A stretch of DNA of 64,000 nucleotides from Brassica napus. Lineage: Eukaryota; Streptophyta; Magnoliopsida; Brassicales; Brassicaceae. Position numbers and translations under genes: made by a program. The notes below the pieces were generated by a model. That model was not told the origin of the DNA. It made no database searches and worked only from the letters and a program-made list of their open reading frames with translations. The first letter of the stretch is position 1. Every line of letters begins with the position of its first letter. Location of the stretch: NCBI RefSeq assembly GCF_020379485.1, contig NW_026014726.1, positions 1 to 64,000 on the forward strand. Direction: 5' to 3'. This document shows, piece by piece, positions 33,734-47,417 of this stretch.

Positions 33734-36700
33734 ATGCTGAGTCTAAGGACCAGCGTGCTGATATGTGTACTGATGGACAGCGACGGACATCATGTGTGTG
33801 CTGACGGACACCCACGGACGTCCTATGTGTGCTGGCGGACAACCACGGACGTCCTGTGTGTACTGAAGAGACAGCCCACGTGGGACAACATCACCCAAAC
33901 AGTCCACGGGATTGCCCAGCGTGCTGATTCCAATGACCAACGTGCTGATATGTGTACTGATGGACAGCCACGGATGTCCTGTGTGTTCTGACGGAAACAC
34001 ACGGACACACACGGACAGCCACGGACGTCCTATGTGTGCTGACAGACAGCCACGGATGTCCTGTGTGTGCTGGCGGACACCCACGGACGTCCTGTGTGTA
34101 CTGAACAAACAGCCCACGTGGGCCAAAATCATCCAAAAAGTTCACGGGATGGGCCAGCGTGCTGAGTTCAAGGACCAACGTGCTGATATGTGTACTGATG
34201 GACAGCCACGGACGTCCTGTGTGTGCTGACATCAGCACACACGGACACACACGGACAGCCACAGACGTCCTATGTGTGCTGACAGACACACACGAACGTC
34301 CCGTGTGTGCTGACGGGCAGCCACGGACGTCCTGTGCGTACTGAACAGACAGCCCACATGGCCCAAAATCACCCGAACAGTCCACGGGAAGGGTCAGCGT
34401 GCTGAGTCCAAGGACCAACGTGCTGATATGTCTACTGATGGACAGCCACGGACGTCCTGTGTGTGCTGACGTCAGCACACACGGACACACACGGACAGCC
34501 ACAGATGTCCTATGTGTGCTGACAGACACACACGAACGTCCCGTGTGTGCTGACGGGCAGCCACGGACGTCCTGTGCGTACTGAACAGACAGCCCACATG
34601 GCCCAAAATCACCCGAACAGTCCACGGGAAGGGTCAGCGTGCTGAGTCCAAGGACCAACGTGCTGATATGTGTACTGATGGATAGCCACAGACGTCCTGT
34701 GTGTGCTGACGGACACACACGGACAGCCACGGACGACCTGTGTCTGCTGACGGACACACACAGACGTCCTGTGTGTGCTGACGGACACCCACAGATGTCC
34801 TGTGTGTGCTGACGGACACCCACGGACGTCCTGTGTGTTCTGGTGGACACCCACGGACGTCCTGTGTGTTCTGGCGGACACCCACGGACGTCCTGTGTGT
34901 ACTGAACAGGCAGCCCACGTGGGCCATAATCACTCAAACAGTCCACGGGATGGCCCAGCGTGCTGATTCAGAGGACCAACGTGCTGATATGTGTACTGAT
35001 GGACAGCCATGTATGTCCTGTGTGTGCTGACGGAAACACATGGACAGCTACGGACGTCGTTTATGTGCTGACGGACACACACGAACGTCATGTGTGTGCT
35101 GACGGACACCCACGGACGTCCTGTGTGTACTGAACAGACATCCCACGTGGACCAAAATCACCCAAAGAGTCCATGGGAAGGGCTAGTGTGCTGAGTCCAA
35201 GGAACAGCGTGCTGATATGTGTACTGATTGACAGCCAGGAACGTCCTGTGTGTGTTGATGGAAAAACACGGACACACACGAACAGCCACGGACGTCCTGT
35301 GTGTGCTGGCTGACACCCACGGACGTTCTGTGTGTACTGAACAGACAGCCCACGTGGGCCAAAATCACCCAAACAGTCCACGGGAAGGGCCAGCGTGCTG
35401 AGTCTAAGGACCAGCGTGCTGATATGTGTACTGATGGACAGCGACGGACATCCTGTGTGTGCTGACGAACACCCACGGACAGCCACTGACTACCTGTGTG
35501 TGCTGACGGACACACACGGACATCCTGTGTGTGCTGACGGACACCCACGGACGTCCTATGTGTGCTGGTGGACACCCACGGACGTCCTGTGTGTACTGAA
35601 CAGACAGCCCACGTGGGACAACATCACCCAAACAGTCCACAGGATTGCCCAGCGTGCTGATTCCAATGACCAACGTGCTGATATGTTTACTGATGGACAG
35701 CCACGGATGTCCTGTGTGTTCTGACAGAAACACACGGACACACACGGACAGCCACGGACGTCCTATGTGTGCTGACAGACAGCCACGGACGTCCTGTGTG
35801 TGCTGGCGGACACCCACGGACGTCCTGTGTGTACTGAACAAAACAGCCCACGTGGGCCAAAATCATCCAAACGGTTCACGGGATGGGCCAGCGTGCTGAG
35901 TTCAAGGACCAATGTGCTGATATCTGTACTGATGGACAGCCACGGACGTCCTCTGTGTGCTGACGGACACACAAGGACACACACGGACAGCCACAGAAGT
36001 CCTATGTGTGCTGACAGACACACACGAACGTCCCGTGTGTGCTGACGGACAGCCACGGACGTCCTGTGTTTACTGAACAGACAGCCCACATGGGCCAAAA
36101 TCACCCGAACAGTCCACGGGAAGGGTCAGCGCCCTGAGTCCAAGGACCAACGTGCTGATATGTGTACTGATGGACAGCCACAGACGTCCTATATGTGTTG
36201 ACGGACACACACGGACAGCCACAGACGACCTGTGTGTGCTGACGGACACACACGGACATCCTGTGTGTGCTGACGGACACCCACGGATGTCCTGTGTGTA
36301 CTGAACAGACAGCCTACGTGGGCCAAAATCACTCGAACAGTCCACGGGAAGGGCAAGCGTGCTGAGTCCAAGGACCAGCGTGCTGATATGTGTACTGATG
36401 GACAGCAACAGACGTCCTGTGTGTGCTGACGGAGACACACGGACACAGACTGACACACACGGACAGCCATGGATGTCTTGTGTGTGCTGATGGACAGCCA
36501 CAGACATCCTGTGTGTATGAACAGACAGCCCACATGGGTCAAAATCAACTGAACAGTCCACGGGAATGGCCAGCGTGCTGAGTCCAACGACCAGCGTGCT
36601 GATATGTGTACTGATGGACAGCCACGGACATCCTATGTGTGCTGACGTCAGCACACACATGACACACACGGACAGCCACAGACGTCCTATGTGTGCTGAC

Positions 36701-37322
36701 AGACACACATGAACGTCCCGTGTGTGCTGACGGGCAGCCACGGACGTCCTGTGCGTACTGAACAGACAGCCCACATGGCCCAAAATCACCCGAACAGTCC
36801 ACGGGAAGGGTCAGCATGCTGAGTCCAAGGACCAACGTGCTGATATGTGTACTGATGGACAGCCACAGACGTCCTGTGTGTGCTGACGGACACACACGGA
36901 CAGCCACGGATGACCTGTGTGTGCTGACGGACACACACGGACGTCCAGTGTGTGCTGACGGAAACACACGGACAGCTACGGACGTCGTTTATGTGCTGAC
37001 GGACACACACGAACGTCATGTGTGTGCTGACGGACACCCACGGACGTCCTGTGTGTACTGAACAGACATCCCACGTGGACCAAAATCACCCAAAGAGTCC
37101 ACGGGAAGGGCCAGTGTGCTGAGTCCAAGGAACAGCGTGCTGATATGTGTACTGATGGACAGCCAGGAACGTCCTGTGTGTGTTGACGGAAAAACACGGA
37201 CACACACGAACAGCCACGGACGTCCTGTGTGTGCTGGCTGACACCCACGGACGTTCTCTGTGTACTGAACAGACAGCCCACGTGGGCCAAAATCACCCGA
37301 ACAGTCCACGGGAAGGGCCAGC
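33734..37322 (+). repeat. Higher-order repeat copy 2 (3589 bp)
   Basis: Matches the next copy at a constant 3589-bp offset throughout (for example 33891 and 37480, 35404 and 38993, 36545 and 40134), with only scattered base differences visible. It lacks the ~71-bp stretch of copy 1. Confidence 0.9.
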
Positions 37323-40300
37323 ATGCTGAGTCTAAGGACCAGCGTGCTGATATGTGTACTGATGGACAGCGACGGACATCATGTGTGTGCTGACGGACAC
37401 CCACGGACGTCCTATGTGTGCTGGCGGACAACCACGGACGTCCTGTGTGTACTGAAGAGACAGCCCACGTGGGACAACATCACCCAAACAGTCCACGGGA
37501 TTGCCCAGCGTGCTGATTCCAATGACCAACGTGCTGATATGTGTACTGATGGACAGCCACGGATGTCCTGTGTGTTCTGACGGAAACACACGGACACACA
37601 CGGACAGCCACGGACGTCCTATGTGTGCTGACAGACAGCCACGGATGTCCTGTGTGTGCTGGCGGACACCCACGGACGTCCTGTGTGTACTGAACAAACA
37701 GCCCACGTGGGCCAAAATCATCCAAAAAGTTCACGGGATGGGCCAGCGTGCTGAGTTCAAGGACCAACGTGCTGATATGTGTACTGATGGACAGCCACGG
37801 ACGTCCTGTGTGTGCTGACATCAGCACACACGGACACACACGGACAGCCACAGACGTCCTATGTGTGCTGACAGACACACACGAACGTCCCGTGTGTGCT
37901 GACGGGCAGCCACGGACGTCCTGTGCGTACTGAACAGACAGCCCACATGGCCCAAAATCACCCGAACAGTCCACGGGAAGGGTCAGCGTGCTGAGTCCAA
38001 GGACCAACGTGCTGATATGTCTACTGATGGACAGCCACGGACGTCCTGTGTGTGCTGACGTCAGCACACACGGACACACACGGACAGCCACAGATGTCCT
38101 ATGTGTGCTGACAGACACACACGAACGTCCCGTGTGTGCTGACGGGCAGCCACGGACGTCCTGTGCGTACTGAACAGACAGCCCACATGGCCCAAAATCA
38201 CCCGAACAGTCCACGGGAAGGGTCAGCGTGCTGAGTCCAAGGACCAACGTGCTGATATGTGTACTGATGGATAGCCACAGACGTCCTGTGTGTGCTGACG
38301 GACACACACGGACAGCCACGGACGACCTGTGTCTGCTGACGGACACACACAGACGTCCTGTGTGTGCTGACGGACACCCACAGATGTCCTGTGTGTGCTG
38401 ACGGACACCCACGGACGTCCTGTGTGTTCTGGTGGACACCCACGGACGTCCTGTGTGTTCTGGCGGACACCCACGGACGTCCTGTGTGTACTGAACAGGC
38501 AGCCCACGTGGGCCATAATCACTCAAACAGTCCACGGGATGGCCCAGCGTGCTGATTCAGAGGACCAACGTGCTGATATGTGTACTGATGGACAGCCATG
38601 TATGTCCTGTGTGTGCTGACGGAAACACATGGACAGCTACGGACGTCGTTTATGTGCTGACGGACACACACGAACGTCATGTGTGTGCTGACGGACACCC
38701 ACGGACGTCCTGTGTGTACTGAACAGACATCCCACGTGGACCAAAATCACCCAAAGAGTCCATGGGAAGGGCTAGTGTGCTGAGTCCAAGGAACAGCGTG
38801 CTGATATGTGTACTGATTGACAGCCAGGAACGTCCTGTGTGTGTTGATGGAAAAACACGGACACACACGAACAGCCACGGACGTCCTGTGTGTGCTGGCT
38901 GACACCCACGGACGTTCTGTGTGTACTGAACAGACAGCCCACGTGGGCCAAAATCACCCAAACAGTCCACGGGAAGGGCCAGCGTGCTGAGTCTAAGGAC
39001 CAGCGTGCTGATATGTGTACTGATGGACAGCGACGGACATCCTGTGTGTGCTGACGAACACCCACGGACAGCCACTGACTACCTGTGTGTGCTGACGGAC
39101 ACACACGGACATCCTGTGTGTGCTGACGGACACCCACGGACGTCCTATGTGTGCTGGTGGACACCCACGGACGTCCTGTGTGTACTGAACAGACAGCCCA
39201 CGTGGGACAACATCACCCAAACAGTCCACAGGATTGCCCAGCGTGCTGATTCCAATGACCAACGTGCTGATATGTTTACTGATGGACAGCCACGGATGTC
39301 CTGTGTGTTCTGACAGAAACACACGGACACACACGGACAGCCACGGACGTCCTATGTGTGCTGACAGACAGCCACGGACGTCCTGTGTGTGCTGGCGGAC
39401 ACCCACGGACGTCCTGTGTGTACTGAACAAAACAGCCCACGTGGGCCAAAATCATCCAAACGGTTCACGGGATGGGCCAGCGTGCTGAGTTCAAGGACCA
39501 ATGTGCTGATATCTGTACTGATGGACAGCCACGGACGTCCTCTGTGTGCTGACGGACACACAAGGACACACACGGACAGCCACAGAAGTCCTATGTGTGC
39601 TGACAGACACACACGAACGTCCCGTGTGTGCTGACGGACAGCCACGGACGTCCTGTGTTTACTGAACAGACAGCCCACATGGGCCAAAATCACCCGAACA
39701 GTCCACGGGAAGGGTCAGCGCCCTGAGTCCAAGGACCAACGTGCTGATATGTGTACTGATGGACAGCCACAGACGTCCTATATGTGTTGACGGACACACA
39801 CGGACAGCCACAGACGACCTGTGTGTGCTGACGGACACACACGGACATCCTGTGTGTGCTGACGGACACCCACGGATGTCCTGTGTGTACTGAACAGACA
39901 GCCTACGTGGGCCAAAATCACTCGAACAGTCCACGGGAAGGGCAAGCGTGCTGAGTCCAAGGACCAGCGTGCTGATATGTGTACTGATGGACAGCAACAG
40001 ACGTCCTGTGTGTGCTGACAGAGACACACGGACACAGACTGACACACACGGACAGCCATGGATGTCTTGTGTGTGCTGATGGACAGCCACAGACATCCTG
40101 TGTGTATGAACAGACAGCCCACATGGGTCAAAATCAACTGAACAGTCCACGGGAATGGCCAGCGTGCTGAGTCCAACGACCAGCGTGCTGATATGTGTAC
40201 TGATGGACAGCCACGGACATCCTATGTGTGCTGACGTCAGCACACACATGACACACACGGACAGCCACAGACGTCCTATGTGTGCTGACAGACACACATG

Positions 40301-40911
40301 AACGTCCCGTGTGTGCTGACGGGCAGCCACGGACGTCCTGTGCGTACTGAACAGACAGCCCACATGGCCCAAAATCACCCGAACAGTCCACGGGAAGGGT
40401 CAGCATGCTGAGTCCAAGGACCAACGTGCTGATATGTGTACTGATGGACAGCCACAGACGTCCTGTGTGTGCTGACGGACACACACGGACAGCCACGGAT
40501 GACCTGTGTGTGCTGACGGACACACACGGACGTCCAGTGTGTGCTGACGGAAACACACGGACAGCTACGGACGTCGTTTATGTGCTGACGGACACACACG
40601 AACGTCATGTGTGTGCTGACGGACACCCACGGACGTCCTGTGTGTACTGAACAGACATCCCACGTGGACCAAAATCACCCAAAGAGTCCACGGGAAGGGC
40701 CAGTGTGCTGAGTCCAAGGAACAGCGTGCTGATATGTGTACTGATGGACAGCCAGGAACGTCCTGTGTGTGTTGACGGAAAAACACGGACACACACGAAC
40801 AGCCACGGACGTCCTGTGTGTGCTGGCTGACACCCACGGACGTTCTCTGTGTACTGAACAGACAGCCCACGTGGGCCAAAATCACCCGAACAGTCCACGG
40901 GAAGGGCCAGC
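37323..40911 (+). repeat. Higher-order repeat copy 3 (3589 bp)
   Basis: Tandem duplicate of 33734-37322. A further partial copy starts at 40912 and diverges after about 41340. Confidence 0.9.
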
Positions 40912-42740
40912 ATGCTGAGTCTAAGGACCAGCGTGCTGATATGTGTACTGATGGACAGCGACGGACATCATGTGTGTGCTGACGGACACCCACGGACAGC
41001 CATGGACTACCTGTGTGTGCTGACGGACACACACGGACATCCTGTGTGTGCTGACGGACACCCACGGACGTCCTATGTGTGCTGGCGGACACCCACGGAC
41101 GTCCTGTGTGTACTGAAGAGACAGCCCACGTGGGACAACATCACCCAAACAGTCCACGGGATTGCCCAGCGTGCTGATTCCAATGACCAACGTGCTGATA
41201 TGTGTACTGATGGACAGCCACGGATGTCCTGTGTGTTCTGACGGAAACACACGGACACACACGGACAGCCACGGACGTCCTATGTGTGCTGACAGACAGC
41301 CACGGACGTCCTGTGTGTGCTGGCGGACACCCACGGACGTCCTGTGTGTGCTGACATCAACACACACGGACACACACGGACAGCCACAGACGTCCTATGT
41401 GTGCTGACAGACACACACGAACGTCCCGTGTGTGCTGACGGGCAGCCACGGACGTCCTGTGCGTACTGAACAGACAGCCCACATGGCCCAAAATCACCCG
41501 AACAGTCCACGGGAAGGGTCAGCGTGCTGAGTCCAAGGACCAACGTGCTGATATGTGTACTGATGGACAGCCACAGACGTCATGTGTGTGCTGACGGACA
41601 CACACGGACAGCCACGGACGACCTGTGTGTGCTGACGGACACACACGGACGTCCTGTGTGTGCTGACGGACACCCACGGATGTCCTGTGTGTGCTGACGG
41701 ACACCCACGGACGTCCTGTGTGTTCTGGCGGACACCCACGGACGTCCTGTGTGTACTGAACAGGCAGCCCACGTGGGCCAAAATCACCCAAATAGTCCAC
41801 GGGATGGCCCAGCGTGCTGATTCCAAGGACCAACGTGCTGATATGTGTACTGATGGACAGCCACGTATGTCCTGTGTGTGCTGACAGAAACACACGGACA
41901 GCTACGGACGTCGTTTATGTGCTGACGGACACACACGAACGTCATGTGTGTGCTGATGGACACCCACGGACGTCCTGTGTGTACTGAACAGACATCCCAC
42001 GTGGACCAAAATCACCCAAAGAGTCCATGGGAAGGGCCAGTGTGCTGAGTCCAAGGAACAGCGTGCTGATATGTGTACTGATGGACAGCCAGGAACGTCC
42101 TGTGTGTGTTGATGGAAAAACACGGACACACACGAACAGCCACGGACGTCCTGGGTGTGCTGGCTGACACCCACGGACGTTCTGTGTGTACTGAACAGAC
42201 AGCCCACTTGGGCCAAAATCACCCAAACAGTCCACGGGAAGGGCCAGCGTGCTGAGTCTAAGGACCAGCGTGCTGATATGTGTACTGATGGACAGCGACG
42301 GACATCCTGTGTGTGCTGACGGACACCCACGCACAGCCACTGACTACCTGTGTGTGCTGACGGACACACACGGACATCCTGTGTGTGTTGACGGACACCC
42401 ACGGACGTCCTGTGTGTACTGGCGGACACCCACGGACGTCCTGTGTGTACTGAACAAACAGCCCACGTGGGCCAAAATCATCCAAACGGTTCACGGGATG
42501 GGCCAGCGTGCTGAGTTCAAGGACCAATGTGTTGATATGTGTACTGATGGACAGCCACGGACGTCCTGTGTGTGCTGACGGACACACAAGGACACACACG
42601 GACAGCCACAGACGTCCTATGTGTGCTGACAGACACACACGAACGTCCCGTGTGTGCTGACGGACAGCCACGGACGTCCTGTGTTTACTGAACAGACAGC
42701 CCACATGGGCCAAAATCACCCGAACAGTCCACGGGAAGGG

Positions 42741-45700
42741 TCAGCGTGCTGAGTCCAAGGACCAACGTGCTGATATGTGTACTGATGGACAGCCACAAAC
42801 GTCATGTGTGTGTTGACGGACACACACGGACAGCCACAGATGACCTGTGTGTGCTGACGGACACACACGGACATCCTGTGTGTGCTGACGGACACCCACA
42901 GATGTCCTGTGTGTACTGAACAGACAGCCCACGTGGGCCAAAATCACCCGAACAGTCCACGGGAAGGGCAAGCGTGCTGAGTCCAAGGACCAGCGTGCTG
43001 ATATGTGTACTGATGGACAGCCACAGACGTCCTGTGTGTACTGAACAGACAGCCCACATGGGCCAAAATCACCTGAACAGTCCACGGGAATGGCCAGCGT
43101 GCTGAGTCAAACGACCAGCGTGCTGATATGTGTACTGATGGACAGCCACGGATGTCCTGTGTGTGCTGACGTCAGCACACACAGGACACACACGGACAGC
43201 CACAGACGTCCTATGTGTGCTGACAGACACACATGAACGTCCCGTGTGTGCTGACGGGCAGCCACGGACGTCCTGTGCGTACTGAACAGACAGCCCACAT
43301 GGCCCAAAATCCTGTGCGTACTGAACAGACAGACACACATGAACGTCCTGTGTGTGCTGACGGACACACACGGACGTCCTGTGTGTGCTGACGGAAACAC
43401 ACGGACAGCTACGGACGTCGTTTATGTGCTGACGGACACACACGAACGTCATGTGTGTGCTGACGGACACCCACGGACGTCCTGTGTGTACTGAACATAC
43501 ATCCCACGTGGACCAAAATCACCCAAAGAGTCCACGGGAAGGGCCAGTGTGCTGAGTCCAAGGAACAGCGTGCTGATATGTGTACTGATGGACAGCCAGG
43601 AACGTCCTGTGTGTGTTGACGGAAAAAGACGGACACACACGAACAGCCACGGACGTCCTGTGTGTGCTGGCTGACACCCACAGACGTTCTCTGTGTACTG
43701 AACAGACAGCCCACGTGGGCCAAAATCACCCGAACAGTCCACGGGAAGGGCCAGCGTGCTGAGTCTAAGGACCAGCGTGCTGATATGTGTACTGATGGAC
43801 AGCGACGGACATCATGTGTGTGCTGACGGACACCCACGGACAGCCACGGACTACCTGTGTGTGCTGACGGACACACACGGACATCCTGTGTGTGCTGACG
43901 GACACCCACGGACGTCCTATGTGTGCTGGCGGACACCCACGGACGTCCTGTGTGTACTGAAGAGACAGCCCACGTGGGACAACATCACCCAAACAGTCCA
44001 CGGGATTGCCCAGCGTGCTGATTCCAATGACCAACGTGCTGATATGTGTACTGATGGACAGCCACGGATGTCCTGTGTGTTCTGACGGAAACACACGGAC
44101 ACACACGGACAGCCACGGACGTCCTATGTGTGCTGACAGACACACACGAACGTCCCGTGTGTGCTGACGGACAGCCACGGACGTCCTGTGTTTACTGAAC
44201 AGACAGCCCACATGGGCCAAAATCACCCGAACAGTCCACGGGAAGGGTCAGCGTGCTGAGTCCAAGGACCAACGTGCTGATATGTGTACTGATGGACAGC
44301 CACAAACGTCCTGTGTGTGTTGACGGACACACACGGACAGCCACAGACGACCTGTGTGTGCTGACGGACACACACGGACATCCTGTGTGTGCTGACGGAC
44401 ACCCACGGATGTCCTGTGTGTACTGAACAGACAGCCCACGTGGGCCAAAATCACCCGAACAGTCCACGGGAAGGGCATGCGTGCTGAGTCCAAGGACCAG
44501 CGTGCTGATATGTGTACTGATGGACAGCCACAGACGTCCTGTGTGTACTGAACAGACAGCCCACATGGGCCAAAATCACCTGAACAGTCCACGGGAATGG
44601 CCAGCGTGCTGAGTCCAACGACCAGCGTGCTGATATGTGTACTGATGGACAGCCACGGACGTCATGTGTGTGCTGACGTCAGCACACACAGGACACACAC
44701 GGACAGCCACAGACGTCCTATGTGTGCTGACAGACACACATGAACGTCCCGTGTGTGCTGACGGGCAGCCACGGACGTCCTGTGCGTACTGAACAGACAG
44801 CCCACATGGCCCAAAATCCTGTGCGTACTGAACAGACAGACAGACATGAACGTCCTGTGTGTGCTGATGGACACACACGGACGTCCTGTGTGTGCTGACG
44901 GAAACACACGGACAGCTACGGACGTCGTTTATGTGCTGACGGACACACACGAATGTCATGTGTGTGCTGACGGACACCCACGGACGTCCTGTGTGTACTG
45001 AACAGACATCCCACGTGGACCAAAATCACCCAAAGAGTCCACGGGAAGGGCCAGTGTGCTGAGTCCAAGGAACAGCGTGCTGATATGTGTACTGATGGAC
45101 AGCCAGGAACGTCCTGTGTGTGTTGACGGAAAAAGACGGACACACACGAACAGCCACGGACGTCCTGTGTGTGCTGGCTGACACCCACAGACGTTCTCTG
45201 TGTACTGAACAGACAGCCCACGTGGGCCAAAATCACCCGAACAGTCCACGGGAAGGGCCAGCGTGCTGAGTCTAAGGACCAGCGTGCTGATATGTGTACT
45301 GATGGACAGCGACGGACATCATGTGTGTGCTGACGGACACCCACGGACAGCCACGGACTACCTGTGTGTGCTGACGGACACACACGGACATCCTGTGTGT
45401 GCTGACGGACACCCACGGACGTCCTATGTGTGCTGGCGGACACCCACGGACGTCCTGTGTGTACTGAAGAGACAGCCCACGTGGGACAACATCACCCAAA
45501 CAGTCCACGGGATTGCCAGCGTGCTGATTCCAATGACCAACGTGCTGATATGTGTACTGATGGACAGCCACGGATGTCCTGTGTGTTCTGACGGAAACAC
45601 ACGGACACACACGGACAGCCACGGACGTCCTATGTGTGCTGACAGACAGCCACGGACGTCCTGTGTGTGCTGGCGGACACCCACGGACATCCTGTGTGTA

Positions 45701-45755
45701 CTGAACAAACAGCCCACGTGGGCCAAAATCATCCAAACAGTCCACGGGAAGGGCC
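42741..45755 (+). repeat. Two-copy 1507-bp higher-order unit
   Basis: Landmarks repeat at a constant 1507-bp step: 42741/44248, 43069/44576, 43409/44916 and 43756/45263. The second copy has an independent end at about 45670. Confidence 0.87.
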
Positions 45756-47107
45756 AGCGTGCTGAGTCCAAGGACCAGGGTGCTGATATGTGTACTGATG
45801 GATAGCCACAGACGTCCTGTGTCTGCTGACGGACACACACGGACACACACGGACAGCCACAGACGTTATGTGTGTGCTGACGGACAGCCACAGACAGCCA
45901 TGGACATCCTGTGTCTGCTGGCGGACACCCACGGATGTCCTGTGTGTACTGAACAGACAGCCCACGTGGGCCAAAATCACCCAAACAGTCCACAGGAAGG
46001 GTAAGCCTGCTGAGTCCAAGGACCAGCGTGCTGATATGTGTACTGATGGACAGCCACAGACGTCCTGTGTGTACTGAACAGACAGCCCACGTGGGCCAAA
46101 ATCAACCAAACAGTCCACGGGAAGGGTAAGCCTGCTGAGTCCAAGGACCAGCGTGCTGATATGTGTACTGATGGACAGCCACAAACATCCTCTGTGTGCT
46201 GACGGACACACACGAACACACACGAACGTCTTGTCTGTGCTGACAGACACACACGGACGTCCTCTGTGTGCTGATGGACACACACAGACGTCCTGTGTGT
46301 GCTGACGGACAGCCCCGGACGTCCTGTGTGTGTTGGCGGACACCCACAGACACACACGGACAGCCACAGACATCCTGTGTGTGCTGGCGGACAGCCACGG
46401 ACGTCCTGTGTGTGCTGGCGGACAGCCACGGACGTCCTGTGTGTGCTGGCAGACAGCCACAGACGTCATGTGTGTACTTAACAGACAGCCCACTTGGGCC
46501 AAAATCACCCAAAGTGTCATGTCCCCGGTCCGAGATAGGATCGTTGGGACGAGCCATGGTGCAGGGAGACGCACCAGTCAGGTCATTAGACCAGTAGACA
46601 AGCGTATCATGGCTTAGACATAGGGTTAAGGGCATCGAAGTGTTGAGACTTAACCACGGTGAAGAAAGAATGGGTTTAATAGAGCTGGAAGAGTGATGTG
46701 GGAGCTGGACGGGACAGCGGCCGAGCTTGGGCAGCTCAGGGAAGCTCAATGGGGGCTCAGTTAGTATGCATCAGCTCATGGAGCTAGAAGGACTAGCTCA
46801 CTCAGCTGGGACCAGCTAGCAGTCAGCTCAACTCAGCTGGGCCGAGTGCTCATGTCCGGGATGGTTGGGGCGGTTACAAGGACGGTTATGGTGGTTTGGT
46901 TAGATGGTGCGGCCACGGTATGGACGGTCAGTTAAAGGGCTTAGCCTTGGCTTCAGGGTAGAGAACCGACAGGGACAGGAGCAGTTGGAGGCAGTTGAGG
47001 ACCGGTTGGGGGCAGTTATTGCCGAACGGTTGCAAGGGAGAGAGAGACATCTTTTCGGTTACAACTCCCACCTCTTCGGGCCCATGGCAGTTCCGACTCC
47101 CTCTCTC

Positions 47108-47115
47108 TATAAATA
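47108..47115 (+). promoter_or_regulatory. TATA box of element 3 LTR
   Basis: TATAAATA after a CT-rich run, about 593 bp into the LTR. This is the same U3 length as in elements 2 and 4. Confidence 0.78.
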
Positions 47116-47417
47116 CAGAGCCCTGGATCCAGAATTTGACACAAAATTCTTAAGGGGAACCTCTGCCAAAATCGTGAGAGACAAACCCCAAAAAGAGAAG
47201 AGAGAACCGGCGATCCAAGGAGAGAACTGGCGAGAGGCTTGGCTGATCCAGGAGAAACCGGATCGTGTGAAGCAAGGCCTGAGGAGATGGATTGATAGAC
47301 TGCAGTCCACGGATCAGTACATGGAGCCAAACCAGAATGGAGATCAGAACGTTCTGAAGATTTCAACTGAGGTTCATGTTTTTCACCATACTGACCAGAC
47401 TGACCGGACACTGTACT

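Larger units (their letters stand above)
23332..46514 (+). repeat. Composite satellite array, part 2 (23.2 kb)
   Basis: Same ~31-bp unit plus ~115-bp block design and same orientation as part 1, of which it is the continuation across element 2. The central 28-41 kb contains kilobase-scale copies that look nearly identical, while the edges are more varied. Part 2 also carries a recurrent 24-bp palindrome with a TGACGTCA centre that I did not see in part 1. Open frames up to 351 codons occur on the minus strand, but they follow the repeat and overlap equally long frames in other phases. Confidence 0.95.

Noticed and set aside
23332..46514. CRISPR-like array of regular repeats
   Set aside because: Units are tandem variants without unique spacers, the modules vary in number, and the context is a plant LTR-element landscape without cas genes.
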